Shown: positions 44,010-54,425 of the stretch, piece by piece
Layout: each line of letters begins with the position of its first letter
Position numbering within the stretch: the stretch's first letter is position 1
Assembly: GCA_964036315.1 (NCBI GenBank)
Contig: OZ038509.1
Span: 24,353,384 to 24,417,383, forward strand
DNA: 64,000 nt
Source: Acanthosepion esculentum
Lineage: Eukaryota; Mollusca; Cephalopoda; Sepiida; Sepiidae
Direction: 5' to 3'
Made by a program: the position numbers and the translations under genes
The notes under the pieces: model-generated
What the model saw: only the letters and a program-made list of their open reading frames with translations
What the model was told of the DNA's origin: nothing
Database searches by the model: none

Positions 44010-44530
44010 TTAGCTGACGATAAACTACATCCGCGTCCTGGGTAAGACTATAAACTATGTCCAACAGCAAGGGCTCTGATCAGAAGGTTTTCAGAAGTGT
44101 GGAACCACGTCTCAATTGCTGGTATCCCCAGGTCCACTCTGACCTGGGGTGGTAGCACCTGTTAGGGTCCCAGCTATGGGCAAATAGTTAACCCTGAAAC
44201 TAGGCTAAAAACACTATGAAAGTGTAAAAATAGGTTTTAATACCAGAAATACTTTGTAAAAAAAAAAAAAAAAAAATTAGCAGCAATAAATTTTTGAAGG
44301 GGGAAAAAAATATTACGAACAATGTTTTTGAAGAAAAAATATTACCAGCTATACATTTTTGAGGAAAAAATATTACCGGCAATACTTTTTTGAAAAAAAT
44401 TATTACCAGTAATACATTTTTGAAGGAAAAATATTACCTGAAATAGATTTTTGACAAAACAAAATATTACCAGCAATAAAAAATTTTCGGCATTAAATAA
44501 CCCATTGAGGTTGATATGCCATAAATCAAA
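44010..44530 (+). mobile_element. repeat D1 joined to element M, copy 2
   Basis: 44015-44200 is D1 (TAAACTACATCCGCGTCCTG, GGTCCACTCTGACCTGGGGT, GGTAGCACCTGTTAGGGTCC). 44205-44530 is M: AAAACACTATGAAAGTGTAA, loose ATTACCAGC.ATA..TTTTTGA units, then GGCATTAAATAACCCATTGA. Confidence 0.8.
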
Positions 44531-44535
44531 CCAAA

Positions 44536-45580
44536 CCAATGTCATTAGTAATTCCAGTCACCCAGTAACAGAATGGCCAGAGTGTAATGTTGCCCAATGA
44601 CAAGTGGGCTTCTTTTATCAAATAAAATTTCAATAAAGAAACAAACACTGTTTTAGAAATAAAAAGCAATAATAATTTTATAAAGTTCTTCTGCACGCTA
44701 TTAGTGACTAAAGTCGAATGTGAGAGGACATTTTTAAAGCTAAAGATCATAAAGACATTGTTAAGAAATTTGCTGTCTGAGGTGAGTTCGGAATCATATG
44801 TTGCTATCCATTGAAAAGGAATTGTAAGATAAATTCGATGCAAAAGCAGTTAATGGCAGAGTTGTACATTCATAGGGTGAACACAAACAATAACTCTTAA
44901 AGTGGACGGCATGCAATACTCTGTTGTGCTTTTGAACTATTTGTTAATATGGAAATTGGGCAGTGAACTATTTCAAAATGTCTACCAATAAATAAAAATT
45001 TCAATTCTAACATTCTGTATTTATATTTGGTATTTACTGCCACTAATATGTACCGTACATATACACGGTAATTACTAAGAAAGACATGTTTTTCCACAAA
45101 AATTTTAATTGTACCTTTTTTTTTCATGTGTATTTTTTTTGAAAATAAGTGCCGAAATAGGTTTTGTTATGTACATCCAGAGTGTGTTGAGATTGGGGTG
45201 GAAACATGTAAGCAATTGTTCTCGCAACTATTACAGGGGGGGGGGGACAGGCAGAGAGTGCAAAGAGGTGGGAGATAACAGAAATAACACTGTTTTGGAA
45301 ACCACAGCAACTTGTGAAACAAAATGCCCACAGGACCGACTTCACAAGGCAGCGTGTTTTGCTGACTGTTGGTTTTCCCACAACTTTTATTGGCATGAGG
45401 CATCCTACATGGATCCTCACCAGTTGCTGAGGAGCCCATCTCTAGACATACAAAACTGTCCCACTACCAGATGTAACTGGTGTTGACAAACATGTCTACA
45501 TATGATCCTAAGCCTTTTTAGTTGTGGGTGGGGGCCTCTTTTTCTTCTGGCAACCAATATTTGTACAGCCAGTCCATCAA
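44536..45580. other. no gene accepted
   Basis: Overlapping ORFs on both strands at 45109-45486 (125, 98 and 90 codons) show no domain and flank a G-run. Treated as chance. Confidence 0.5.
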
Positions 45581-45584
45581 GCAG

Positions 45585-46128
45585 GTGTTTATGTCCCGGG
45601 TAAGACATTAAACTACATCCAGCAGCAAGACCTCTGATCAGGAGGTTTTGAGGAGCATGGAACCACCTCTTAATTGCTGGTGTTCCCAGATCCACCCTGA
45701 CCCAGGGTGGTAGCACCTGTTAGGGTCCCAGCTATGGGCAAATAGTGAACTCCTAGTTTAGCTCACGTCATGGGTATAACGGTAAACTGCATCCACGTCC
45801 TGGGTATGGCGATAAACTACGTCCAACAGAGAGGCTGTTTTTTGGAAAAATAAAGTTGTCGGCTATACATTTTCAAAGGAATAATGTTCCCAGCAGAGCG
45901 TTTTTGAAAAATGATATTAGCAGCTATATGTTTTTGAAAAATAATATTACCAGCTGTACATTTTTGAAAAATAATATTACCAACTATACATTTTAAAAAA
46001 AAAAAGAAAGAAAGATATTACCAGCTATACGTTTTTTAACAAAACCTTATTTAATGGAATTGCAACTGGGGTCAAAACACTATGAAAGTGTAAAAATAGG
46101 TTTTCATACCAGAAATTCTTTGTAAAAA

Positions 46129-46180
<52 letters not shown>

Positions 46181-46445
46181 ACCATCAATTCATTTTCAAA
46201 AACTAAATGTTGCCAGCAATGCTTTTTTGAAAAATAAATATTACCAACAATATATTATTGGAAAAATAAAAATATATATTACCAGCTATACGTTCTTGGA
46301 AAAATACTATTACCAGCTATATATTTTTGAGGAAAGAAATATTGACAGAAATGGATTTCTAACAAAGCAAAAATATTATCGGAAAAAAAAAAGTTGTCAG
46401 CATTAAATGACCCATTGAGGTTGATATGCCGTAAAACAAATCAAA
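45585..46445 (+). mobile_element. repeat D1 joined to element M, copy 3
   Basis: D1 spans 45590-45835, with an extra D1 start at 45770-45830. ATTACCAGC..TA.A.TTTTTGAAAAA units lie at 45840-46035. M lies at 46043-46445, including a TA tract at 46138-46174. Confidence 0.8.
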
Positions 46446-47848
46446 TCTGATATGTCTTTTCCATCTTTACACATGATCAAAATGAAAAGGTTTACTATTT
46501 ATGACGTATTGGCAGAGTGTAACGGTTGTGCTAAAAATGGAAGGACAAGCTGAATTATTTATTTTATAATTTATATGTTTCATATCTGATCCTATATGTT
46601 TGGCAAAAATTGCTTTTTTCACTGCAAATTATTATATCATATCCAAGTATTTTACAGAAAATTAGAGCTGATTACACAATATTTCAAGCTCAATTTAGGC
46701 TTATAGTTCGTAACCTTGCAATAAGATGAGGTAAACTTAAACTGTAGATTTGTCTGCGGAATATCGTTACATTATTGTGACATAATTATAGTGAAATCAT
46801 TAAGGTCTTTTGTCAAAACATTTTATTTTTGGTTGTATATTAATTTAAAAAATTCTTTACAGGCTTTATTTTTGGAATGGAATAAGATCATTCTAAATTT
46901 CAGAAATTCGCTACTGCCCATCAAAATGCCTGGATGAAAGCGATCTAAAAAAAACAACAATGAAAAAGAGAGGTAACAAAGCACAAATGAAATGACCACA
47001 GTTTATTCAACTTACGAAACTTAACATTGCAGCCAAAGTATTCTAAAATGCTACCAATAACAAAGGAGAAAATGAAACTACAAATCATAGCATCAAAATT
47101 TATATTATTTTTATTTATTTATGTAACTAAATACATAATTGATAACAATGTTTATGTAAAACTTGATATTTCCTGTAACAAATTCTTAATGAATATTATT
47201 ATTGTTATTATTTTACTTAACGTTAGGTAGTTCTATATTTACAATTGTTTACAGCTAACCGTGAAAAGAAATGTTGATCAAAACTGCCTAAAACCTTTTA
47301 TTGCCGCAAAATTATCAAATTTTGAATACACCTCTTCTCCACCAAACATGTCATCTATGCACCCATCTTTCTTATTTCCATTTGCAATGCAAGATGAAAC
47401 TTAGAATTAAAAAAAATACAAACATTTAAGTTTGTCAAGATGCTTTAGTCAATGCAATTTGACTACTACCCATAAGTGAGGTTCGACCATTTCTTTTATA
47501 GTTGAGTAGTTTGAGGAGGAGACAACTATGATTGCCTTCAACCACACTTGGCTTTTTATTTTTTAGTCAGTTGACCAGATATGGAAAGCTTGTGTCACAA
47601 ATGATGAAATGATGTTGTAGTGAACCACTGCATAGGACAAAAGAGGCCCCCACTTGCCTGCAGGTTTTACAACAATCAAAAACAAAGATCACTTACCTCA
47701 AGGTTGCAGACAGCAGGTAGTGCTCCATGTGAATAGAAAGAAAAGAATGAAAAAGAAAAAGGTTAAAGAGCCTTGTTTTTAAAACAGGTCCTGTGCACCA
47801 ATTGGCTCGAAATCTTGTTAGAAAGATATCCTGCCAGAAGGCGCATAC

Positions 47849-47850
<2 letters not shown>
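46446..47850. other. no feature recognised
   Basis: About 1.4 kb of AT-rich intron without supported features. Confidence 0.5.

Positions 47851-47928
<78 letters not shown>
47851..47928. repeat. (TA)n microsatellite
   Basis: CATA units passing into about 68 bases of TA. Confidence 0.92.
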
Positions 47929-47936
<8 letters not shown>

Positions 47937-47937
47937 T

Positions 47938-48070
47938 TCAAGATTTCTTGAATATTCAGGCCAGTAGACAGAAATAAATAGATATGCCATTAAATAAATA
48001 AATAAAAACAGAGCATCTACTCAAATATGGGTATCCATTAAAAATAATATTTAAGCAGTAAATTAAAATA
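47938..48070 (+). mobile_element. SINE body fragment (2620-type)
   Basis: CAAGATTTCTTGAATATTCA then GGCCAGTAGA, and ACAGAGCATCTACTCAAATA then TGGGTATCCATT; head missing. Confidence 0.65.
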
Positions 48071-48214
48071 AGTCTTAATAACTGACCCCCCCCACACACA
48101 CACACACACACTAAAAATTTGTCAATGTTTATGTTAGGATACAAAGCTATACAGGTATGTATATTTTGAAAATCAGGAAATGTCTGTTCAAAAGCACAAT
48201 TCAGGCTTGGCTTG

Positions 48215-48435
48215 GCCAGGAGGTTCATCGTGGCTGAGGGGTCAAGGCATGTCAGATCTAATGATGATTTCCCCTAGGGGGTGCAGGTTTGGATCCTTCC
48301 AGAGGGCACATATTTTTCTAACAAGGTTTCTTGCATATTCAGGCTGGCAGAATGGAAATAAAAATACTGTTTAATAAATAAATAAAAATGGACCCTCTGC
48401 TTAAATATGGGTATCCATTAAAAATAACATTTAAG

Positions 48436-48436
<1 letters not shown>
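48215..48436 (+). mobile_element. tRNA-derived SINE (2620-type), with head
   Basis: tRNA-like head GTGGCTGAGGGGTCAAGGCA (A box) and GGTTTGGATCC (B box). The body is TTTCTTGCATATTCAGGCTG and TGGGTATCCATTAAAAATAA, ending at a (TA)n tract. Confidence 0.75.

Positions 48437-48489
<53 letters not shown>
48437..48489. repeat. (TA)n microsatellite
   Basis: TA tract between two SINEs. Confidence 0.9.
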
Positions 48490-48492
<3 letters not shown>

Positions 48493-48878
48493 CGACTCTC
48501 CTGTCGAATTCGACGTATGAGGGTCAAGCAGATCAGTTCCTAGAAACTGAGAGCCCGACACTGACACATGAGATTTGATTATAGTGGTGAAGGCTTTGTG
48601 TAGGGCCATCCACACTTTTTTGAGGGACGAATACAGGGACCTGGTGCAGCGAATGCCACAAGGTCCCCAAACGACCCTCCGCAGGTTTTGAATTCAGAGT
48701 TGTCCTTCTCCTAGACCAGTTGCCATCCAAGGCTATAGAACCCAGTCTGTCCTGCCATAGTTGGAAGGAGAAGAAGAGGATTCACACCTTTCCCAAGGGT
48801 ATTAGCACGTAAGTGAATGTAATGGAATTCGAACTTGGCTCTCCGATTCCTCAATCCAAGCCGTTATCCATTACTCCA

Positions 48879-48880
<2 letters not shown>
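48490..48880 (-). mobile_element. SINE family S1, longest copy
   Basis: Minus strand from head (GGAGTAATGGATAACGGCTT, GAGCCAAGTTCGAATTCC) through the body (CCTTGGGAAAGGTGTGAATC, CCTTGGATGGCAACTGGTCT). The long 3' part has AGGGTCGTTTGGGGACCTTG and CAGTGTCGGGCTCTCAGT. Confidence 0.8.

Positions 48881-48952
<72 letters not shown>
48881..48952. repeat. (TA)n microsatellite
   Basis: TA tract abutting the tRNA-like head of the S1 copy. Confidence 0.92.
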
Positions 48953-48958
<6 letters not shown>

Positions 48959-48984
48959 AAATTTCTTCATACTTCTTAATTGTT

Positions 48985-49050
48985 GTTGTTCCCATGTGAA
49001 CCCTAAACCAGGGTGGTAGCACTTGTTAGGGTCCCAACTATGGGAAAAAT
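48985..49050 (+). repeat. repeat D1 end fragment
   Basis: CAGGGTGGTAGCACTTGTTA then GGGTCCCAACTATGGG. Confidence 0.65.
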
Positions 49051-49054
49051 AGTG

Positions 49055-49583
49055 TTTTGATTTTGTGGTTCACTAAGAAAGCATAAAAAATATACTATGG
49101 TAAAAATACTAGCAATATTTATAAACAAAAAATGACCAATAGTAATACATTTTTATAGCAAAATGGACATCAATACAGCACTAAAGTATTAAAATACATT
49201 TTATTATCTACCAACTATATATCTAAAAAAGACATACATTTGCACTGAAAGTATAAAATTAGGTACAAAATGTCTGTAGTTGAAGCCATGGAATTGCATA
49301 CAAAATTTTTGTATCTTGCACTAATAGTACTTGCTTGATAACACTCGCTCAAATAGTAATCTGCATAGTGATCCGAATAGAGGAATGTTATAGTGACTAG
49401 TGTAGAAAATAGCGGCCCATATAGTAAGAGGACAAATTGCAATCTGTATAGTAAAAGAGGATAGACTAGCAATGGCTATCATTTAGATGTCATGCTACTA
49501 CCTACTTATCACTTATCTGATTGATGTTACCTTTGGCATCTCAACTCCAGAGTTTTGTCGGCTCTTCAGGTGTGTTTATCTAT

Positions 49584-49614
<31 letters not shown>

Positions 49615-49900
49615 GAAATCTAGATATCCATGTTAACTATGTAACCTGGATTTCATAGTTGGTTGGATTTAAATTGAAATATTTGAAATGGGAAATTGTT
49701 TTTCAAATACTGTAAGATATCATTTTATTAAAGATGTCTCTAATTTATTGGAACTTCAGTAAAAGTTGAATGTTTCCGGTTTTCACAAGAAATATTTTTC
49801 ATTGAAAATGGGGGTCAAATGCTTAAAAATCAGTGGAAGTGATTATATTTTTTGTGTATTTTTTTTAACCTATATTAGCAATTAGTTACACAATTGATTA
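49055..49900. other. no feature recognised
   Basis: A short TA tract at 49577-49615 and otherwise unassigned AT-rich DNA. Confidence 0.45.
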
Positions 49901-49914
49901 TAAAAGTAGTACAA

Positions 49915-50205
49915 TATTTACATTATTTGGAGTATTGTCCTCATCTTTGTCACCATATTTATCATGTTTCGGCCGATGTACACTCCAGCCTTCTTCAGGT
50001 GGTTGGAATGTTGAGCTAAACCCTTTATTTCGCTCGCTGGGGTAGACTGTTCTAACAAGTGAAATAAAGGGTTCAGTTTGACATTCCAACCACCTGAAGA
50101 AGGCCAGAGCATGATAAATATGGCAACAAAGATGAGGACAATAGTCCAAATAATGTAAATAGCGTACATAATACCTCATCTCGGAAGTATAGACAGATAC
50201 AAAAG
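49915..50205. mobile_element. two S2 SINE bodies in inverted orientation
   Basis: 49917-50053 (minus) and 50055-50205 (plus) are complementary: TTCGCTCGCTGGGGTAGACT lies at the centre, with CCACCTGAAGAAGGCC and CAAAGATGAGGACAATAGTC mirrored. Forms a long hairpin. Confidence 0.8.
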
Positions 50206-50309
50206 TAGTACACAGGTTTTTTTTTTGGGGGGGGGGTTATTTTATGAGCACCTGTATTCAAACTTGGTGTTATTATGAGCACCTGTACTCCAACTATATT
50301 TCTTAATTC

Positions 50310-50545
50310 TTTCACCCCAGGCAAGGCAATAAAGCCACTAAGATATAAAGGGTTACTGAATGTGACAGAATGTGAAAAAAAATATTAACAAGTGAGGACA
50401 ATAAAAGATCAGGAATTAAGAAGACATAAGATAACGATTGACATTGCATTTAAATTTTTGAAGGTCAAAGTTGACTGGAAAGCAAGAAGATGAAAGAAAA
50501 TTCCACAGGCAAGAAGTGCAATAGAAGAAACTGTTACACTATTTA
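50310..50545 (-). mobile_element. LINE 3'-tail fragment (CR1/L2-like)
   Basis: TTTCACCCCAGGCAAGGCAA, GGGTTACTGAATGTGACAGA and ATTGACATTGCATTTAAATT. Confidence 0.75.
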
Positions 50546-50671
50546 CATTATTCGGACTATTGTCCTCATCTTTGTCCAGTGCTTAACCAGGTATTGAACT
50601 GATATTGGACATTGTTCGATTGAGTTGGACAAAGACTAACCACTGTGCCATGTTATTCTCAAGGACACATA

Positions 50672-51295
50672 GCACAGTGGATAAAGGCGTTGGTTAGATC
50701 CAGTGACAGGACCCAAAGAGTGTGAGTTCAATACCCAGTTAAGGCAGTGGAGAACTTGGAGAGGGGAATTAACAGGAGATAACTGATAAGTGACATCCAT
50801 TAAACATGGCACGTGGAACTAGAACAGTCTACCCCAGTGAGCGAAATAAAGGGTTCAGAGTCTGTCTATATTTCTGCGATGAGGTATTATGTACAGTATT
50901 TGCATTAGTCAGACTATTGTCCTCATCTTTGTCGGCATATTTGTCACAACGTTTCGGCTGTTGTACACTCCAGCCTTCTTCAGAACTAGAACAGTCTACC
51001 CCAGTGATCGAAATAAAGGGTTCGGTTCGAAATTCCAACCACCTGAAGAAGGCCGGAGCGTACAACAGCCGAAACGTTGTGACAAATATGGCGACAAAGA
51101 TGAGGACAATAGTCCGACTAATGTAAATACTGTGTAAAGGGTTCAGTTCGACATTCCAACCACCTGAAGAAGGCCGGAGCGTACAACGGCTGAAACGTTG
51201 TGATAAACATGGCAACAAAGATGGGGACAGTAGTCCGAATAATGTAAATAATGTACATAATACCTCATCTCAGAAATATAGGCAGATACTGAAAA
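50672..51295 (+). mobile_element. composite tRNA-SINE (family S2), rearranged
   Basis: Best head of family S2: TAGCACAGTGGATAAAGGCG (A box) and GTGAGTTCAATACCCAG (B box). The body follows: AACTTGGAGAGGGGAATTAA, ACAGTCTACCCCAGTGAGCG. An inverted tail block lies at 50860-50980, then two plus-strand body/tail units (51000-51130 and 51136-51295), each with CCACCTGAAGAAGGCCGGAG. Confidence 0.82.
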
Positions 51296-51299
51296 TTGT

Positions 51300-51504
51300 A
51301 ATGTTTTTAAATGTTTTCTTAATCTTCATATTCTGTCCTTCTGTAAGTTTCCGTACATGTCTCTGTAAATCTGCACATTACTACTTAACCTATTAAAGAA
51401 AAAATATCAATGAGTGAAATCCACTACAGTGGTAAAAGAAAGAGTCAGCCGTTATTAATTTTTTATTAAATTTTTTTTTTCTTTTCAATTTTGATTAACT
51501 GAAG
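51300..51504. other. no feature recognised
   Basis: Short unassigned gap. Confidence 0.4.
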
Positions 51505-51790
51505 CATTGGCAACCATTATTATTAATTTTTGACTAGGGTTTACTTTTATCTTCATTTTTTATTAGATGAAACATTGTCAGCCATTATTATTAATTTTTG
51601 ACTAGGATTTACTTTCATCTTCATTTTTTATTAGGTGAAGCATTGTCAGCCATTATTATTAATTTTTCACTAGGATTTACTTTCATCTTCATTTTTTATT
51701 AGATGAAACATTGTCAGCCATTATTATTCATTTTTGACTAGTATTGACTTTCTATTAGAAAATGCTTTACGACCATTAAGTTTTTATTAT
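51505..51790. repeat. 68-bp tandem repeat, ~4 copies
   Basis: GCCATTATTATTAATTTTTG recurs at 51581, 51649 and 51717, with an earlier diverged copy near 51513. Unit also has CTAGGATTTACTTTCATCTT and ATTAGATGAAACATTGTCA. Confidence 0.9.
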
Positions 51791-52093
51791 TTTTTACTTT
51801 CAATGCTTCATCTAATATAAAATGTAAACTAGTACATCTGCCAGACAGTCAACTACTAATAAATATCTTTTAACCCACTAAGCCTGACTCTTTTTCCCTA
51901 CAGATGAGTCACAAACATGATTGCCCAAAAGTATTTTTTTTTTAATAGCAAAATGTAGAGTTTGCTGCTGCTTCAGAAATGGCTAAGATCTTGTCACAGA
52001 TTGAATCTTACTCTTAGCAAATTCTATTTTTATTTCCGTTTCTTTGATTGATTTTTTTAAAATATTTTATTTATAAAAAATTTTTTATTGCAG

Positions 52094-52222
52094 ATTTTTA
52101 ATTCAGAAAGAATTATGGTGTAAAAAAAACGAGAGGCTTGGTCATCCTGGCGAAGGAGGCTGGAATGTATGCCTCCTTCCTCCATTTGGTCTACAGAAAC
52201 CTTGCATTGTTTATTGTTTTCA
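52094..52222 (+). CDS. METTL24-like methyltransferase, start of catalytic domain
   Basis: Third recognised exon, 129 bases, between TTTTTTATTGCAG and GTAAGT. The first base completes the Glu codon begun in the previous exon; 42 codons and two bases follow. It reads FLIQKELWCKKNERLGHPGE then GGWNVCLLPPFGLQKPCIVY and CF. The pattern of a Cys-rich start, G.GGWNVCL and PCIVY.F is the entry to the methyltransferase domain of METTL24-like proteins, ahead of the S-adenosylmethionine site. A LINE fragment begins only about 100 bases into the next intron, which is 11.6 kb long. Confidence 0.88.
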
Positions 52223-52319
52223 GTAAGTAAACCATAAGTCTTGTTGTTGTCTTCAAATTTAGAAATTTGTCCAGAAAAAAAAAGAAGTGATTTCTCAACT
52301 ATTTTCTTTTGTCTTGATA

Positions 52320-53795
52320 GTAAATCTGATCTGTTTGATAAGGTCAGATTAGCAGCTGATGTAAAAAAAAATGACCTGCAGTCTATTGTTAACTGGGGCA
52401 AAGAATGGCATGTTAATTTTAAAGCCTCCAAGAAAAAAATTTTCTCTATCTAGCTGAGAGACTCCTTTCTGCCTTCCATCAACATGGCTAATGCTATCCT
52501 CCAGAAGAACGACTTATTGCGCCTTCTCTGATTAACATTCTCAGCTGACATATAGTGGCAAGATTCTATTGAATCCACTGCTAGGTCAGCTGGTTCTTTA
52601 TGTCATACTAGACCATTTTTCTCATCAGAATCTATATTGCATATCTATAAGTCTACCAATCACCCATGTTTAGAATATTGCTACTATATATTTAGAGATT
52701 CACTATTTACATTATTCGGACTATTGTCCTAATCTTTGTTGCCATATTTATTACAACATTTCGGCCTTTCAGTATCTGTCTATATTTCTGAGATGAGGTA
52801 TTATGTACACTATTTACATTATTCGGACTATTGTCCTCATCTTTGTCACCATATTTATTACAACGTTTCGGCCTTTCATTATCTGTCTATATTTCTGAGA
52901 TGAGGTATTATGTACACTGTTTAAATTATTCGGACTATTGTCCTCATCTTTGTCGCCATATTTATTACAATGTTCTGACCCTTCAGTAACTGTCTGTATT
53001 TCTGAGATGAGGTATTATGTACACTATTTAAATTATTCGGACTATTGTCCTCATCTTTGTCGCCATGTTTATCACAACATTTTGGCCGTTGTACACTCCA
53101 GCCTTCTTCAGGTGGTTGGACTGTTGAACTGAACCCTTTATTTTGCTCACTGGGGTAGACTGTTCTAGTTCCATGTTTAATGGATGTCAGTTATCAGTTA
53201 TCTCCTGTTAATCCCCCTCTCCAAGTTCTCAACTGCCTTAACCAGGTATTGAACTCATACTCTTTGGGTCCTGTCACTAGATCTAACCAACACCTCTATC
53301 CACTGTGCCATGTGTGTTAGAAATTCTTGATAAAATCCAAAGAAGAATCAGCAGTATTATTGGTCCTGATCCGGCATCTCAGCTTCAATCATTTTGTCAT
53401 TGACATAAAGTTGCTTCCCTGTGCTTTTTCTATAAATACTTTCATTGTAATTGTTTAAATGAGCTCTTCACTATTGCACTTAGACTTTATGAATGTGAAT
53501 GCACTACTAGATTGGAAATTAGGTCTCCTTAATTTATGGTTGGAATAGCTAGATGCAACAGTAAATTCTATGCAAATAGTTTCTTGTTTTTTTGCACTTC
53601 TTGCTTGTGGAACTCCCTCCGAACTCCATGCTTTCCAGTCAACTTTGACCTTCAAAATTTCAAATGCAATGTCAATTTTTATCTATTGTCTTTGTGATTA
53701 CTCTTCTATTGTTTTCACTGTTTCTCTTATTTTTATTCTTTAACACTCAGTAACCCCTTGCATCTTAGTGGCTTTACTGCCTTGCATGAGGTGAT
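52320..53795 (+). mobile_element. LINE (CR1/L2-like) ORF2 C-terminal half, interrupted
   Basis: Plus strand: SDLFDKVRLAADVKKNDLQS then IVNWGKEWHVNF.ASK (RT palm/thumb region, 52320-52445). Next SINMANAI, FSADI*WQDSIEST, SESILHIYKST and CLEYCYYIFRD (52460-52690). After the inserted SINE array come SLCFFYKYF, LYECE and FKCNVNFYLLSL and the usual 3' tail (53330-53790). Stops and frameshifts throughout. Confidence 0.85.
52700..53320 (-). mobile_element. S2 SINE with ~4-copy tail array, inserted in the LINE
   Basis: Four tail units (ATTATTCGGACTATTGTCCT near 52710, 52815, 52927 and 53034). The body (TCCAGCCTTCTTCAGGTGGT, AATCCCCCTCTCCAAGTTCT) and the minus-strand tRNA head near 53255-53320 follow. 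It splits the LINE frame at about 52690 and 53330. Confidence 0.85.
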
Positions 53796-53799
53796 ATGT

Positions 53800-53946
53800 G
53801 TAGAATTCATTCTCCTTCACAAAACATTCAAACTTCTCTGAGAGTCCCTTGTAATATTCGGGTCCTTTTTGAGCTGGTTTATCACCTGCCCTTACCGAAG
53901 GGGTTGCTGGCGTGGGTGTCTCCTCTTCAAGTTGGAACTGCGTCAT
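53800..53946 (-). pseudogene. possible gag N-terminus beside the LTR
   Basis: Minus-strand frame from an ATG at 53944-53946: MTQFQLEEETPTPATPSVRA, then a stretch with PEYYKGLSEKFECF. It starts about 130 bases beyond the 54074-54409 LTR, where gag of an element using that LTR as its 5' end would start. It is cut by the LINE/SINE tail at about 53800. No zinc knuckle remains. Homology to gag is inferred from position only. Confidence 0.4.
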
Positions 53947-54073
53947 AGTGTTGCCATTGCCACAACACCGGTTGGAAGCACCAGTCAAACACAAAAAAGA
54001 AGTCACAGAAAACAATGCAGGAACAATGGATACAAAACAGCAATTAAAAAGACGTAACAACACTTACTTTGAG

Positions 54074-54409
54074 ACAAAGTAATGCGCAGAAATTTCAAAG
54101 GAAATAACCGACGTAGAGACTGATATACAATGAACGCGGTAGCCAAAATACACCAATTCAAAATCTGGTCTGACACACAAGTAGGCTAATGTAACCATGA
54201 AGTTAACTGACTTGAGTTAATGGAGAGACATATGGGTGAATAGAGACCAATCATGCGAATGTATTGGGCAGGTCCATTCTAGCAAAATGGACCAACCTAA
54301 CTGGTGTATTAGGCACTCTCCTATAAAATGAGGTAAAATTAGCTGGCCTGCTTTTCAAGAGGACACAGGAAGGCAGCCATGTTATTAGGTAAGTCACTTG
54401 ACTTCTACA
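54074..54409 (-). repeat. LTR (3' on minus strand)
   Basis: On the minus strand it begins TGTAGAAGTCAAGTGACTTA and ends TTACTTTGT. It matches 58714-59048 with scattered substitutions. Confidence 0.9.
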
Positions 54410-54425
54410 TCTCCCTCCTTTCCCC
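54410..54425 (-). promoter_or_regulatory. polypurine tract
   Basis: GGGGAAAGGAGGGAGA on the minus strand, immediately before the TGTAG start of the 3' LTR. This is the expected primer for plus-strand DNA synthesis. Confidence 0.75.

Noticed and set aside
45109..45486. 125-codon ORF with opposing ORFs of 98 and 90 codons
   Set aside because: No recognisable domain, a G-run inside, and no splice context or codon pattern suggesting coding.
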